Below, in pieces: positions 35,236-44,636 of a stretch of 46,858 nt of DNA. Positions within the stretch are counted from its first letter, which is position 1. Every line of letters begins with the position of its first letter. The translations under genes were made by a program, and so were the position numbers. The stretch comes from an uncultured Alphaproteobacteria bacterium (GTDB lineage Bacteria > Pseudomonadota > Alphaproteobacteria > RF32 > CAG-239). The notes below the pieces were generated by a model. That model was given only the letters and a program-made list of their open reading frames with translations. It was not told where the DNA came from and did no database searches. The DNA lies in assembly GCA_944391395.1 (NCBI GenBank), contig CALXTI010000010.1, positions 1 through 46,858 of the forward strand, given 5' to 3'.

Positions 35236-37164
35236 TTATTTGACTTCTTCATAATCGGCGTCGACAACTTTGTCATCACCGCCGTTATTGCCGCCGGTCT
35301 GAGCACCGGCATCAGCACCGGCCGACTGTCCGGCTGCGGCATCGGCTCCGGCTGCAGCGCCCTGCGCTTTATACATTGCTTCGCCTAATTTCAACGAAGC
35401 CTGCATCAAAGCGTCGCTCTTTTCTTTAATTACCGCCACGTCAGTGCCTTCAAGCGCCGTTTTCAAAGCCGCAATCGCGTCTTCAATGGCGGTTTTGTCG
35501 GCAGCGCTGATTTTATCGGCATTTTCTTTCAAAGTTTTTTCGGTTGAATGCATCAAAGCTTCGGCTTGGTTGCGGGTTTCAACCTCTTCTTTTTTCTTCT
35601 TATCGGCTTCGGCGTTTGCCTCGGCGTCTTTGACCATTTTTTCAATATCGGCTTCGGACAAGCCTCCGGAGGCTTGAATGCGAATAGCCTGCTCTTTGCC
35701 GGTCGCCTTATCTTTGGCCGAAACATTGACAATGCCGTTGGCGTCAATATCAAAGGTAACTTCAATTTGTGGCATACCGCGCGGTGCTGGCGGAATACCG
35801 ACCAAGTCAAACTGACCGAGCAGCTTGTTGTTGGCGGCAATTTCACGCTCGCCCTGGAAAACACGGATGGTTACCGCCGTTTGTCCGTCTTCGGCCGTCG
35901 AAAACACCTGTGATTTACGGGTCGGAATGGTGGTGTTGCGGTCAATCAAACGCGTAAAGACGCCGCCCAATGTTTCAATACCCAATGACAACGGGGTAAC
36001 ATCCAACAGTAAAACGTCTTTGACATCGCCCATCAACACGCCGCCCTGAATAGCCGCACCGACAGCGACGACCTCATCGGGGTTGACGCCTTTGTGCGGT
36101 TCTTTGCCGAAAATTTCCTTAACTTTTTCCTGAACTTTCGGCATACGGGTCATACCGCCGACCAAAATCACCTCGCTGACATCACTCGGTTTCAAACCGG
36201 CATCGGCCAGAGCTTTTTGGCAAGGCGCAACCGTCTTATCAATCAAATCATCAACCAAAGATTCCAATTTGGCGCGGGTTAACTTGATGTTCAAGTGTTT
36301 CGGGCCGGTGGCATCCGCGGTGATAAACGGCAGGTTGACATCGGTTTGGGTAGCCGAAGAAAGTTCAATTTTGGCTTTTTCGGCGGCTTCTTTCAAACGT
36401 TGTAAAGCCAAACGGTCGTTCTTCAAATCAATACCTGATTCTTTTTTGAATTCATCAGCCAGGTAATTCACAATACGCTGGTCAAAGTCTTCACCGCCCA
36501 AGAACGTATCGCCGTTGGTGGATTTTACTTCAAACACGCCGTCGCCGATTTCCAAAATGGAAATATCAAACGTACCGCCGCCAAGGTCATAAACCGCAAT
36601 CGTGCCGGAAGCTTTTTTATCCATACCGTAAGCCAAAGCGGCAGCCGTCGGCTCGTTGATGATACGCAAAACATCAAGTCCGGCAATCTTGCCGGCATCT
36701 TTGGTCGCCTGACGTTGCGAATCGTTAAAATACGCCGGAACCGTAATCACGGCTTTTTCAATTTTCTCGCCCAAATAGCTTTCGGCATACTCTTTAATCT
36801 TTTGCAAAACGATGGCCGAAATTTGCGACGGAGCGTATTTCTGACCTTTAACTTCCACCCAGGCATCGCCATTGTCGCCTTGAATAATCTTAAACGGTGC
36901 AGTTGCTTTGTCTTTTTGCACTTCCGGCGAATCATAACGACGACCGATTAAACGTTTAATCGCAAACAGGGTGTTTTCGGGATTGGTAACGGCTTGACGT
37001 TTTGCCGCCGCGCCGACCAAACGTTCGGCATCGGTGAAAGCCACCATGGAAGGTGTCGTGCGTGCGCCTTCGGAATTTTCCAAAACTTTCGCCTCGCCGC
37101 CTTCCATCACGGCAAAGCAGGAGTTGGTCGTGCCTAAGTCAATACCTAATACTTTGTTGCTCAT
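35236..37164 (-). CDS. dnaK: Chaperone DnaK (Hsp70)
   Basis: The protein has 642 residues from the ATG at 37164, preceded by AAAGGA; a TTG two codons upstream is not used. The ATPase domain has [17 protein letters not shown] and [16 protein letters not shown]; the substrate-binding domain and lid follow, with the usual C-terminal tail [13 protein letters not shown] after a Gly/Ala-rich linker. It folds and protects client proteins with DnaJ and GrpE. It is unlinked from dnaJ here. An RpoH-type promoter lies directly upstream. Confidence 0.99.
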   Translation of the reverse strand: MSNKVLGIDLGTTNSCFAVMEGGEAKVLENSEGARTTPSMVAFTDAERLVGAAAKRQAVTNPENTLFAIKRLIGRRYDSPEVQKDKATAPFKIIQGDNGDAWVEVKGQKYAPSQISAIVLQKIKEYAESYLGEKIEKAVITVPAYFNDSQRQATKDAGKIAGLDVLRIINEPTAAALAYGMDKKASGTIAVYDLGGGTFDISILEIGDGVFEVKSTNGDTFLGGEDFDQRIVNYLADEFKKESGIDLKNDRLALQRLKEAAEKAKIELSSATQTDVNLPFITADATGPKHLNIKLTRAKLESLVDDLIDKTVAPCQKALADAGLKPSDVSEVILVGGMTRMPKVQEKVKEIFGKEPHKGVNPDEVVAVGAAIQGGVLMGDVKDVLLLDVTPLSLGIETLGGVFTRLIDRNTTIPTRKSQVFSTAEDGQTAVTIRVFQGEREIAANNKLLGQFDLVGIPPAPRGMPQIEVTFDIDANGIVNVSAKDKATGKEQAIRIQASGGLSEADIEKMVKDAEANAEADKKKKEEVETRNQAEALMHSTEKTLKENADKISAADKTAIEDAIAALKTALEGTDVAVIKEKSDALMQASLKLGEAMYKAQGAAAGADAAAGQSAGADAGAQTGGNNGGDDKVVDADYEEVK

Positions 37165-37213
37165 GTTCAAAATCCTTTATTTTTTTAATATTAAAACCTT
37201 TTTCTAACAGGTT

Positions 37214-37242
37214 ATATAGGTAAGCTTTTGTCTTTAAGCAAG
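37214..37242 (-). promoter_or_regulatory. Heat-shock (RpoH-type) promoter of dnaK
   Basis: On the minus strand CTTG (complement of 37239-37242) is followed after 18 bases by CCTATAT (complement of 37214-37220), matching the alphaproteobacterial sigma32 pattern. It lies 50 bp upstream of the dnaK ATG. Confidence 0.75.
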
Positions 37243-37276
37243 AGCCGATACAATTTTTTTTAAAAAAAATATATAT

Positions 37277-37316
37277 GAAAAAACGGAGCGTTTGTTTATT
37301 TTACACAACGCCCCGT
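37277..37316 (-). terminator. Intrinsic terminator of lon
   Basis: On the minus strand ACGGGGCGTT (37307-37316) pairs with AACGCTCCGT (37283-37292) with one mismatch, followed by a T run (A run at 37277-37282 on plus). It separates lon from dnaK, which therefore has its own promoter. Confidence 0.75.
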
Positions 37317-37325
37317 CATTTTGGT

Positions 37326-39656
37326 TTATTTTTTCTTTAACGCTATTTTTAAGACTTCGCCGACGTCGGATACCGGAATAATCTTTAATCCGGTTTTGAC
37401 GTTTTCAGGAATTTCAGCCAAATCTTTCTCGTTTTCCTTCGGAATGATAACGGTTTTGATGCCGCCGCGCAAAGCCGAAAGAAGTTTTTCTTTCAAACCG
37501 CCGATGGGCAAAACCCGACCTTGCAGCGTGATTTCACCTGTCATTGCCACGTCTTTTCGGACCGGAACCTTGGTCAAAACCGACACCAGCGTCGTGTACA
37601 TGGCAATACCCGCCGACGGGCCGTCTTTCGGAGTCGCTCCTTCCGGAACATGGATATGGATATCGGTTTTTTCAAAAATTTCCGGATTAATACCCAGTTC
37701 TTTAGAATGCGCGCGCACCACCGAATAAGCCGTATCAATCGATTCTTTCATCACTTCGCCGAGTTTGCCGGTTTGCATCACCTTGCCTTTGCCCGGCATA
37801 TCCACGGCCTCAATAAAAAGAATATCGCCGCCGACTTCCGTCCATGCCAAACCGGTGGTAACGCCAATGTGGTCTTTTTCTTCAGCCATGCCGTACATAA
37901 ATTTACGCACGCCTAAATATTTTTCCAGATTTTGAGCGTCAACTTCGACTTTCAATGCCTTGTTTTCAGACAATAAAATATCTTTAACCGCCTTGCGGGC
38001 AATGGTTGCAAGCTCGCGTTCCAAATTGCGCACGCCGGCTTCGCGGGTGTAATAACGAATGATGTCGCGCACGGCCGAATCGTTAATGCTTAATTCCGAC
38101 GGTTTGACCGAATTTTCGGTAAAAATCTTCGGCAACAGATGACGTTTGGCAATTTCCACTTTTTCATCTTCGGTATAACCGGACAAGCGTATCACTTCCA
38201 TACGATCCAGCAACGGCCGCGGCATATCCAGCGAATTGGCGGTGGTAACAAACATCACATCCGATAAATCATAATCAACTTCCAGATAATGATCGTTGAA
38301 AGTTGAGTTTTGTTCCGGATCCAACACCTCCAACAATGCCGAACTCGGGTCGCCGCGCCAGTCGTTGCCGAGCTTGTCAATCTCGTCAAGTAAAAACAAC
38401 GGATTGGAAGTCCCGGCTTTTTTCATGCTTTGAATGATTTTGCCGGGCATGGAACCGATATATGTCCGTCGATGACCGCGGATTTCCGCCTCATCACGCA
38501 TGCCGCCCAACGAAGCGCGTACAAAATTGCGCCCTGTGGCGCGGGCGATTGATTGCCCGAGCGAGGTTTTGCCAACTCCCGGAGGACCGACCAAACAAAG
38601 AATCGGACCTTTGATTTTATCGGCACGGGAACGCACCGCCAAATATTCGACAATACGCTCTTTAACTTTTTCCAGACCGTAATGGTCATGTTCCAGAATT
38701 TCCATGGCTTTAGCCAAATCTTTGTTAACTTTTGATTTTTTCTTCCACGGAATATCCAAAAGCCAGTCCAGATAGTTGCGCACCACGGTTGCTTCGGAAC
38801 TCATGGCGCCCATGGTTTTGAGCTTGCGTACTTCGGCCGTGGCCTTTTCACGCGCTTCTTTGGAAAGATGCGTTCGTTTGATTTTTTTCATGTACGCCGA
38901 AATTTCGTCTTCTTCTTCGCCGTCGTTAAGTTCTTTTTGTATAGCCTTCATTTGCTCGTTTAAATAGTATTCTTTCTGGCTTTTTTCCATTTGCTTTTTA
39001 ACGCGGTTTTTGATTTTATTTTCCACCTCAATCATCGCCATTTCGGCATCCATAAAGCCCAAAAGTTTTTCAAATCGGGCTTTTAGATCCTTAGCCTCCA
39101 GCAAAGCCTGTTTTTCCTCGACTTTCAGACTGATGTGCGAGGCTATGGTGTCCGCCAATTTGCTGTAATCTTCAATTTGGTGGACGGCAACAATCACATC
39201 CGGCGAAATTTTTTTGGAAACTTTAACATATTCTTCAAACTGGGAAATCACCGCCCGCGACAATGCCTCAAGCTCCAAATCGTCCACGGTGGTATCCGGC
39301 AGCGGCGAGGCTTGTGCGCAAACATATTCGCCGTTATCATAAAACTTTTTGATTTCTATGCGTTCTATACCCTCGATTAAAACCTTAACCGTACCGTCGG
39401 GAAGTTTCAACATTTGCAAAATATTGCCCAATGTGCCGATATGATAAATATCGTTTTCTTTCGGATCTTCCAAATCAGCTTTTTTTTGGGTTGCCAAAAC
39501 AATAGAGCCGTTGTCGTCATTTACTTTTTGCAAGGCATTAATCGACTTTTGTCGACCGACAAACAAGGGAACTATCATTTTAGGAAAGACAACCGTGTCG
39601 CGCAGCGGCAACACGGGAATGAGCTGCAACTCTTTGTTTTCTGTGTTTTCGGACAT
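37326..39656 (-). CDS. lon: ATP-dependent protease Lon
   Basis: The protein has 776 residues, a full-length LonA. The N-terminal LAN domain opens LIPVLPLRDTVVFPKMIVPLFVGR. The AAA+ domain has Walker A GPPGVGKTS and Walker B LFLLDEIDKLG. The C-terminal protease domain carries the catalytic Ser in PKDGPSAGIAMYT and the Lys in IGGLKEKLLSALRGG. It degrades misfolded and regulatory proteins. It has its own heat-shock-like promoter upstream and a terminator downstream. Confidence 0.99.
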   Translation of the reverse strand: MSENTENKELQLIPVLPLRDTVVFPKMIVPLFVGRQKSINALQKVNDDNGSIVLATQKKADLEDPKENDIYHIGTLGNILQMLKLPDGTVKVLIEGIERIEIKKFYDNGEYVCAQASPLPDTTVDDLELEALSRAVISQFEEYVKVSKKISPDVIVAVHQIEDYSKLADTIASHISLKVEEKQALLEAKDLKARFEKLLGFMDAEMAMIEVENKIKNRVKKQMEKSQKEYYLNEQMKAIQKELNDGEEEDEISAYMKKIKRTHLSKEAREKATAEVRKLKTMGAMSSEATVVRNYLDWLLDIPWKKKSKVNKDLAKAMEILEHDHYGLEKVKERIVEYLAVRSRADKIKGPILCLVGPPGVGKTSLGQSIARATGRNFVRASLGGMRDEAEIRGHRRTYIGSMPGKIIQSMKKAGTSNPLFLLDEIDKLGNDWRGDPSSALLEVLDPEQNSTFNDHYLEVDYDLSDVMFVTTANSLDMPRPLLDRMEVIRLSGYTEDEKVEIAKRHLLPKIFTENSVKPSELSINDSAVRDIIRYYTREAGVRNLERELATIARKAVKDILLSENKALKVEVDAQNLEKYLGVRKFMYGMAEEKDHIGVTTGLAWTEVGGDILFIEAVDMPGKGKVMQTGKLGEVMKESIDTAYSVVRAHSKELGINPEIFEKTDIHIHVPEGATPKDGPSAGIAMYTTLVSVLTKVPVRKDVAMTGEITLQGRVLPIGGLKEKLLSALRGGIKTVIIPKENEKDLAEIPENVKTGLKIIPVSDVGEVLKIALKKK

Positions 39657-39691
39657 AATTACCCTTCTTCATGTTTGATTATTCTTTCTGT

Positions 39692-39720
39692 ATATAGGAA
39701 ATCTATAAACATTTGGCAAG
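39692..39720 (-). promoter_or_regulatory. Heat-shock (RpoH-type) promoter of lon
   Basis: On the minus strand CTTG (complement of 39717-39720) is followed after 18 bases by CCTATAT (complement of 39692-39698). The layout is the same as for dnaK, 36 bp upstream of the lon ATG. Confidence 0.72.
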
Positions 39721-39779
39721 GGTGGCAACGGCAAAACTTTTTAATCCACAGACAACCGTCGCTTAAAAAATTAAAATGA

Positions 39780-40586
39780 TTGCAGATTAAAAAAAAGCGT
39801 ATATTATTGTGGTGGATTGAAGTCTTAAACAAATTCTGGATGACGATGGCTGTTTTCAAACACATGGGCAAAAAAATCATAAAATCGCGCGCAGCCTGCG
39901 CCGTTTTTAGCTTTTTGGCGTATTGGTACGTGCGTTTGGTTGCAGCCACCACCAAATGGGATATCCGTGACATCAACAACTTTTACGACAATCTTAACAA
40001 ATACGGCAGTGTTATTTTTATCGCCTGGCACGGCCGAGTCCCGATGATACCTTATTTTTGGGACAAACGCTCAATTCTTAAGGCTTTGGTTTCGCCGCAT
40101 CGCGACGGACAAATTATCGTGGGTTTGCTGCGCCGTTTCGGCATCGGCCATATTGACGGCTCCAGCAATGAACGCTCGTTAAGCGCCGCCGTTACTTTGC
40201 TCAAAGAGTTGCAAAACGGCACCACCATTGCCATTATCCCGGACGGACCGCGCGGCCCGAGCATGACCATGGGGCTAAGTCCCGTGTATTATGCTCAAAA
40301 AACAGGCAAGCCGATAATCGGCGTTACTTACAGCATCGCCGATTCTTATGTCGTTGAAAGAAGTTGGGACCGGATGCTTTTGCCCAAACCTTTTCACAAA
40401 GGAATCTGTGCCGTCACCAAACCATTTTTTGTTCCGGAAAACGCCGATAAAGAGGGGTTGGAACATTGTCGCCGGTTAATTGAAGATGAGTTGAACAATT
40501 TGACCTGGCAAATTGACAAAGAACTCGGAATGCCTTATGTTCCCAAAGGCACTCTTCCGAAAAGAAAACGGGAAACTCACGATTAA
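39780..40586 (+). CDS. DUF374 lysophospholipid acyltransferase-like protein
   Basis: The protein has up to 268 residues. The open frame starts with TTG at 39780; ATGs at 39840 and 39846 are alternatives giving about 247 residues. Family motifs are FIAWHGRVPMIPYF, VSPHRDGQIIVGLL, GSSNERS and AIIPDGPRGPSMTM, typical of DUF374 (LPLAT-like) proteins. These proteins often sit beside kdtA and lpxK, as here, and are thought to act in lipid A or phospholipid acylation; the acyl acceptor is not set by sequence. It ends 27 bp before kdtA. Confidence 0.88.
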   Translation: MQIKKKRILLWWIEVLNKFWMTMAVFKHMGKKIIKSRAACAVFSFLAYWYVRLVAATTKWDIRDINNFYDNLNKYGSVIFIAWHGRVPMIPYFWDKRSILKALVSPHRDGQIIVGLLRRFGIGHIDGSSNERSLSAAVTLLKELQNGTTIAIIPDGPRGPSMTMGLSPVYYAQKTGKPIIGVTYSIADSYVVERSWDRMLLPKPFHKGICAVTKPFFVPENADKEGLEHCRRLIEDELNNLTWQIDKELGMPYVPKGTLPKRKRETHD

Positions 40587-40613
40587 CAATCATAACTATC
40601 CAAGGAAAGCAAC

Positions 40614-41879
40614 ATGTTAATAAAAATCTACAACACACTTATCAGAGTTCTTTATCCGATAGCCATCAGCCGCTATATCGAAAAGCGCAAAAAAAACGGT
40701 AAAGAAGATGTCAAACGTTTCAATGAGCGCATCGGTCGTCCCACCAAACCGCGGCCCGACGGTCTGTTGATTTGGATGCACGGCGCTTCCGTCGGCGAAT
40801 CAATTTCCATGCTGCCGCTGATTCAACGCTTGCTGGAAATATATCCGGAGGCGCACATCATGGTTACCACCGGAACACGCACCTCGGCCGACGTAATGGC
40901 GAAACGTTTGCCCGAACGTGCCTTTCATCAATATCTGCCGATTGAAAATCCGGTGTTTGCCACCCGCTTTATCAAACATTGGCGGCCGAATATTGCTTTG
41001 TGGTTTGAGTCTGAATTTTGGCCGGCAATGCTTTCTTGCATCAAACGCAAAAACATTCCGCTGATTTTGGTTAACGGCCGTATTTCCAACAAATCTTTCA
41101 AACGTTGGCAGCAGTTTGAATTCGTGATTAAAGAAATTTTGGATTGTTTTGATTTGTGTTTGGGACAATCTGACGAAGACACTTATCGTTTGCGGGTTTT
41201 GGGCGCCAAAAACACCCTGTGTCTCGGCAACTTGAAATACGCCGGTCTGCCTTTGCCGGTTGACCCCGACAAAAAGAAAGAAATTGCCGATCAAATCGGC
41301 AATCGCCCGGTTTGGCTCGTGAGCTCCACTCATGACGATGAGGAATTCCGCATTGCCAAACACATTAAACGCATGGAAGAAAAAGTTCCGCATCTTCTGA
41401 CTTTTATTGCGCCGCGCCATCCGCACCGCGGGGTTGAAATTAAAGAACGGTTGGAAAAAGAACTGGGGTTAAACGTTGCCTTGCGTTCGGCTGATGAAAA
41501 AATCACTTCCAAAACCGAGGTGTATATTGCCGACACCATCGGTGAAATGGGCATTTGGTATGAACTGTTTCCGATTGTGTTTATCGGCGGATCGCTTATT
41601 CCGCACGGCGGACAAAACTTTATGGAACCCTCGCGCTACCGCGATGCGGTGATTGTCGGGCCGCACATGCATAACTTTACCGATGCCATGAATCGTGCCA
41701 AAAAAGCCGATGCCGTCATCCAGGTCAATGACGTGTTGGATTTGATTGAAATGGCAGAAAATCTGCTGACCAATCCGGAATTATTGGAAGCCAAACGCAG
41801 TCTGGCATACAACTGGGCCATGAGCGAAGCGAAAGTTTTGGACGGCATTGTCGAAAAAATTCAGGACTATCTGGAGTAA
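40614..41879 (+). CDS. kdtA: Kdo transferase KdtA/WaaA
   Basis: The protein has 421 residues. An N-terminal hydrophobic anchor region is followed by LLIWMHGASVGESISMLPLI (glycine-rich acceptor motif with the catalytic Glu), FHQYLPIENP and WRPNIALWFESEFWPAML. The C-terminal half has PHGGQNFMEPSRYRDAVIVGPH, typical of Kdo transferases. It attaches Kdo from CMP-Kdo to lipid IVA at the inner membrane; mono- or bifunctional action cannot be told. AAGGAA precedes the ATG. lpxK follows after 9 bp. Confidence 0.96.
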   Translation: MLIKIYNTLIRVLYPIAISRYIEKRKKNGKEDVKRFNERIGRPTKPRPDGLLIWMHGASVGESISMLPLIQRLLEIYPEAHIMVTTGTRTSADVMAKRLPERAFHQYLPIENPVFATRFIKHWRPNIALWFESEFWPAMLSCIKRKNIPLILVNGRISNKSFKRWQQFEFVIKEILDCFDLCLGQSDEDTYRLRVLGAKNTLCLGNLKYAGLPLPVDPDKKKEIADQIGNRPVWLVSSTHDDEEFRIAKHIKRMEEKVPHLLTFIAPRHPHRGVEIKERLEKELGLNVALRSADEKITSKTEVYIADTIGEMGIWYELFPIVFIGGSLIPHGGQNFMEPSRYRDAVIVGPHMHNFTDAMNRAKKADAVIQVNDVLDLIEMAENLLTNPELLEAKRSLAYNWAMSEAKVLDGIVEKIQDYLE

Positions 41880-41888
41880 TATTTTCGG

Positions 41889-42848
41889 ATGAAAACGCCC
41901 GAATTTTGGAAAAAAGACAATTTAACCGCCCGTTTGCTGGCGCCGTTCGGTTTGCTTTATGCGACGGCGACGCAAATGCGCATTAAACTGAGCAAACCTT
42001 ACAAAGCAGGAAAACCTGTCATTTGTATCGGTAATTTAACGGCAGGAGGCGCCGGAAAAACTCCGGTTGCCTTGTCCGTGGCGCAAATTTTGCAAAAAAC
42101 GGGCAAAAATCCTTTTTTCCTATCGCGCGGTTATGGCGGAATCTTACGCAACATTATCGTCGACCCTGCCCGCCACACGCCGGCGCAAGTCGGCGACGAA
42201 CCGTTACTGTTGGCCGCCCAAGCGCCGGTTGCGGTCAATCCTAATCGCGCCGAAGGGGCAAGACTTGCCATTGCGAACGGCGCCGATTGTTTGGTTATGG
42301 ATGACGGTTTTCAAAATCCGAAGCTTTATAAAGACCTTTCGTTTTTGGTTTTTGAAGGCGCGTACGGCATCGGCAACGGCCGACCCATTCCGGCAGGGCC
42401 TTTAAGGGAAACTTTGGCGCAAGGCATCAAGCGTGCGCAGGCTGCAATCATCTTGGGTGAAGATAAAACCGGTATCGCCGAACAAATCAATCTCCCAATA
42501 TTTTATGGCAAAATCACAGAAGAACAGCCAAAAATCAACAACCCCGACATCTTGGCTTTCGCCGGCATCGGGCATCCGGAAAAATTTTATACTTCGCTTA
42601 AAAAATGCGGCTTTAACGTGGTGGAAAAACATGATTTTCCCGATCATCACGTTTATACGCGCGGCGAGCTGCAAAGCCTGATTGAACGGGCAAAAAAGCA
42701 TGAACTTGATATTTACACCACATCCAAAGATTTTGTTAAAATTCCGCCGGAATTACAAATGCATTTTAAGGTTTTGAACATCACCGTAGCTTGGGAAAAG
42801 CCCGCTGCCTTAAAAGATTTTATTCTTAACGCTTTTAAACAAAGGTAA
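41889..42848 (+). CDS. lpxK: Tetraacyldisaccharide 4'-kinase LpxK
   Basis: The protein has 319 residues. The N-terminal region contains ICIGNLTAGGAGKTPVALSV, the LpxK P-loop, followed by FFLSRGYGG, QVGDEPLLLA and VMDDGFQNP. It phosphorylates the lipid A disaccharide at the 4' position at the inner membrane. It is in an operon with kdtA and the DUF374 gene, and the next gene begins 5 bp after its stop. Confidence 0.96.
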   Translation: MKTPEFWKKDNLTARLLAPFGLLYATATQMRIKLSKPYKAGKPVICIGNLTAGGAGKTPVALSVAQILQKTGKNPFFLSRGYGGILRNIIVDPARHTPAQVGDEPLLLAAQAPVAVNPNRAEGARLAIANGADCLVMDDGFQNPKLYKDLSFLVFEGAYGIGNGRPIPAGPLRETLAQGIKRAQAAIILGEDKTGIAEQINLPIFYGKITEEQPKINNPDILAFAGIGHPEKFYTSLKKCGFNVVEKHDFPDHHVYTRGELQSLIERAKKHELDIYTTSKDFVKIPPELQMHFKVLNITVAWEKPAALKDFILNAFKQR

Positions 42849-42853
42849 GCCTG

Positions 42854-44263
42854 ATGATGACGGCAAAGTTAAAATACGCTTTGCTTGCCGTAGTTTTTAT
42901 ATTGGGCTATACCAGCCTGTCTTTTGAACTGATTGTATTGCGGCAGTTGATTAATTTTGTCGGTTCCAACACTTTAATCACTTCCATTGTCATCACTTTT
43001 ATTTTGCTGTTTTTATCGGTCGGCTATTACATCGGTTCAGTGGCACGGCTTGCCGGTCGGCCGGTGCGGCAAACGATGGGCAGACTAATCAAACTGATGT
43101 TGGTTTGGTATATTTTGGGTTGTTCATATTATTTGATTGAAGCTTATTTCTTGACAATGTATTTCTTTGGCATCCGTTCCTCTTTGGGGTTTGTCACGTT
43201 TTTTTCGGCGATATTTTTGGCTTTTCCTTCCGCCTGCCTCGGGATTATTACGTCTGTCATCGGACGGATTGTGCATCGGCGCGACACAAATTATACCGGT
43301 CGTTTTATGGCGGTTGACACTATCGGCAGTGTTTTGGGTTCTTTAGCCACCACATTAATTTTTATGCCGCTTATCGGCGTGGGCGCCACCATTGTTGTAT
43401 TACTTGTTTTGACAGCCTCGGCTGCGTTTTTGTTGGAAAGCAAACGAACAATCGCAACAAACGGCAGCGTGGTTTTGTGTTTGCTTGTCATTGGTGTTTT
43501 TTTGAACAACGAACATTTTATCAACCCTAACAGCGGTTTAGTTAAAGACGATACCGTTTCCAGAATCGAAATCACCCTCGATGATATAAAAAACGGGCAA
43601 GCGCAATCATTGTTGATGAGCATCAACGGTTCCCGTTCTTCCAAAATTTCCGAAGACGAATCTTTGATGTTTGAATATATCAACTTCATCAATCAAACGT
43701 TTATTGACACCCTGCCCCGAGATTATCCGCGCGACATTTTGGTTTTGGGCGCCGGAGGCTTTACCGTCGGGTTAAATGACGATTTTCATAATTACACATA
43801 TCTTGACATTGAAAAAGACTTGCAAAAAATTTCCGAGCAAAAGTTTTTAAAAGAAAAATTAACGCCGAACAAAAAGTTTATAGCGCAAGACGCTTATCTT
43901 TATATGCTGAACGAGCAAAAGAAATATGATTTGATTGTGGTGGACGTATATTCGGCGATGCAAAGCATCCCGATGAATTTTGTGACGACGGATTTTTTTG
44001 CCATGGTTAAAGACAGCTTAAAGGAAAACGGCATTATGGTTGCCAACATCATCACCTCGGCGGCGTTTAACAATTCTTTTGCCAAGCGGGTGGACAACAC
44101 GCTGCGCGCCGTTTTTCCGCAATATCTTAATCGGCAGGTTTTACAACCCTACAACCCGTATGATGAATCGGGATTGGTTAATGTGGAATACATATATTAT
44201 CATTACGCGCCCGATAACGCGGTTTATACCTTAAATAAAAACACCGCAGTTTATGGGCAATAA
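42854..44263 (+). CDS. Membrane protein fused to a spermidine-synthase-like domain
   Basis: The protein has 469 residues. The first half (about residues 7-215) holds six or seven membrane segments, beginning LLAVVFILGYTSLSFELIVLRQ, the usual start of membrane spermidine-synthase-like proteins. The second half (from about 285) resembles a SpeE/methyltransferase fold: DILVLGAGGFTVGL, TYLDIEKDL, FIAQDAYLYM and YDLIVVDVYS. The motif DILVLGAGG would bind SAM or decarboxylated SAM. True polyamine activity is uncertain because the key catalytic Asp context is only partly visible. The 5-bp gap to lpxK suggests cotranscription with lipid A genes. Confidence 0.8.
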   Translation: MMTAKLKYALLAVVFILGYTSLSFELIVLRQLINFVGSNTLITSIVITFILLFLSVGYYIGSVARLAGRPVRQTMGRLIKLMLVWYILGCSYYLIEAYFLTMYFFGIRSSLGFVTFFSAIFLAFPSACLGIITSVIGRIVHRRDTNYTGRFMAVDTIGSVLGSLATTLIFMPLIGVGATIVVLLVLTASAAFLLESKRTIATNGSVVLCLLVIGVFLNNEHFINPNSGLVKDDTVSRIEITLDDIKNGQAQSLLMSINGSRSSKISEDESLMFEYINFINQTFIDTLPRDYPRDILVLGAGGFTVGLNDDFHNYTYLDIEKDLQKISEQKFLKEKLTPNKKFIAQDAYLYMLNEQKKYDLIVVDVYSAMQSIPMNFVTTDFFAMVKDSLKENGIMVANIITSAAFNNSFAKRVDNTLRAVFPQYLNRQVLQPYNPYDESGLVNVEYIYYHYAPDNAVYTLNKNTAVYGQ

Positions 44264-44295
44264 TTCCACAAAAATTCTCTGATGAAAATTTTTCA

Positions 44296-44324
44296 TTGCA
44301 AATTGTATTTTGCTTTTGTAATAA
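44296..44324 (+). promoter_or_regulatory. Promoter of the structured leader RNA
   Basis: TTGCAA (44296-44301) and TAATAA (44319-44324) are separated by 17 bases. The predicted start of transcription is near 44331, about 306 bases ahead of the beta-barrel start codon. Confidence 0.6.
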
Positions 44325-44330
44325 TATATT

Positions 44331-44608
44331 CAGCCGTAAGGAAACGGAAGTACTTGCGTTTAGCATCCAAACGGATGCGGGGTTTGGAAGCCCTTAACAC
44401 AAAGGTGTGCGGATAGCACCTTATAAATTTATCTCAAGTTGTGACAAGAATTTCTTTGTTTTTGAAATTTTTCTGCACACTTTATATGTCCCCATCCGTT
44501 TCCGGTCGGGGTAGTTTTTAAATAAGGCTCTGCCAAATAAAAGACAGCATTTTTGTGTTATGCTTTCCAATGCCCCGACCGCTCATATAACCTTAAGCGG
44601 TCTTTTTT
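44331..44608 (+). promoter_or_regulatory. Structured 5' leader with riboswitch/attenuator-like layout
   Basis: The gap at 44264-44636 has no gene but folds strongly. A long-range stem joins GGAAACGGA (44340-44348) and TCCGTTTCC (44495-44503). Inside are small hairpins, such as GCATCC/GGATGC, and a possible GTGTGC/GCACAC pairing. CCCC (44490-44493) can pair with GGGG (44508-44511) in a local hairpin. CGGTCGGGG (44503-44511) can instead pair with CCCCGACCG (44573-44581), which overlaps the 5' arm of the terminator at 44577-44608. These pairings exclude one another, the layout expected of a transcriptional switch. It matches no riboswitch class I recognise. An independent small RNA with its own terminator is an alternative. 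Confidence 0.55.
44577..44608 (+). terminator. Terminator at the end of the structured leader
   Basis: GACCGCT (44577-44583) pairs with AGCGGTC (44596-44602), followed by six T residues (44603-44608). It lies 28 bp before the beta-barrel start codon. Confidence 0.82.
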
Positions 44609-44636
44609 GTTTAATAAATTAAAGGGGATAAATTTT

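Noticed and set aside
44331..44520. 6S RNA, SRP RNA or tmRNA in the structured leader
   Set aside because: The characteristic SRP tetraloop region and a tmRNA tag frame are absent, and the sequence does not resemble E. coli 6S RNA. 6S-like folding cannot be fully excluded without a covariance search.
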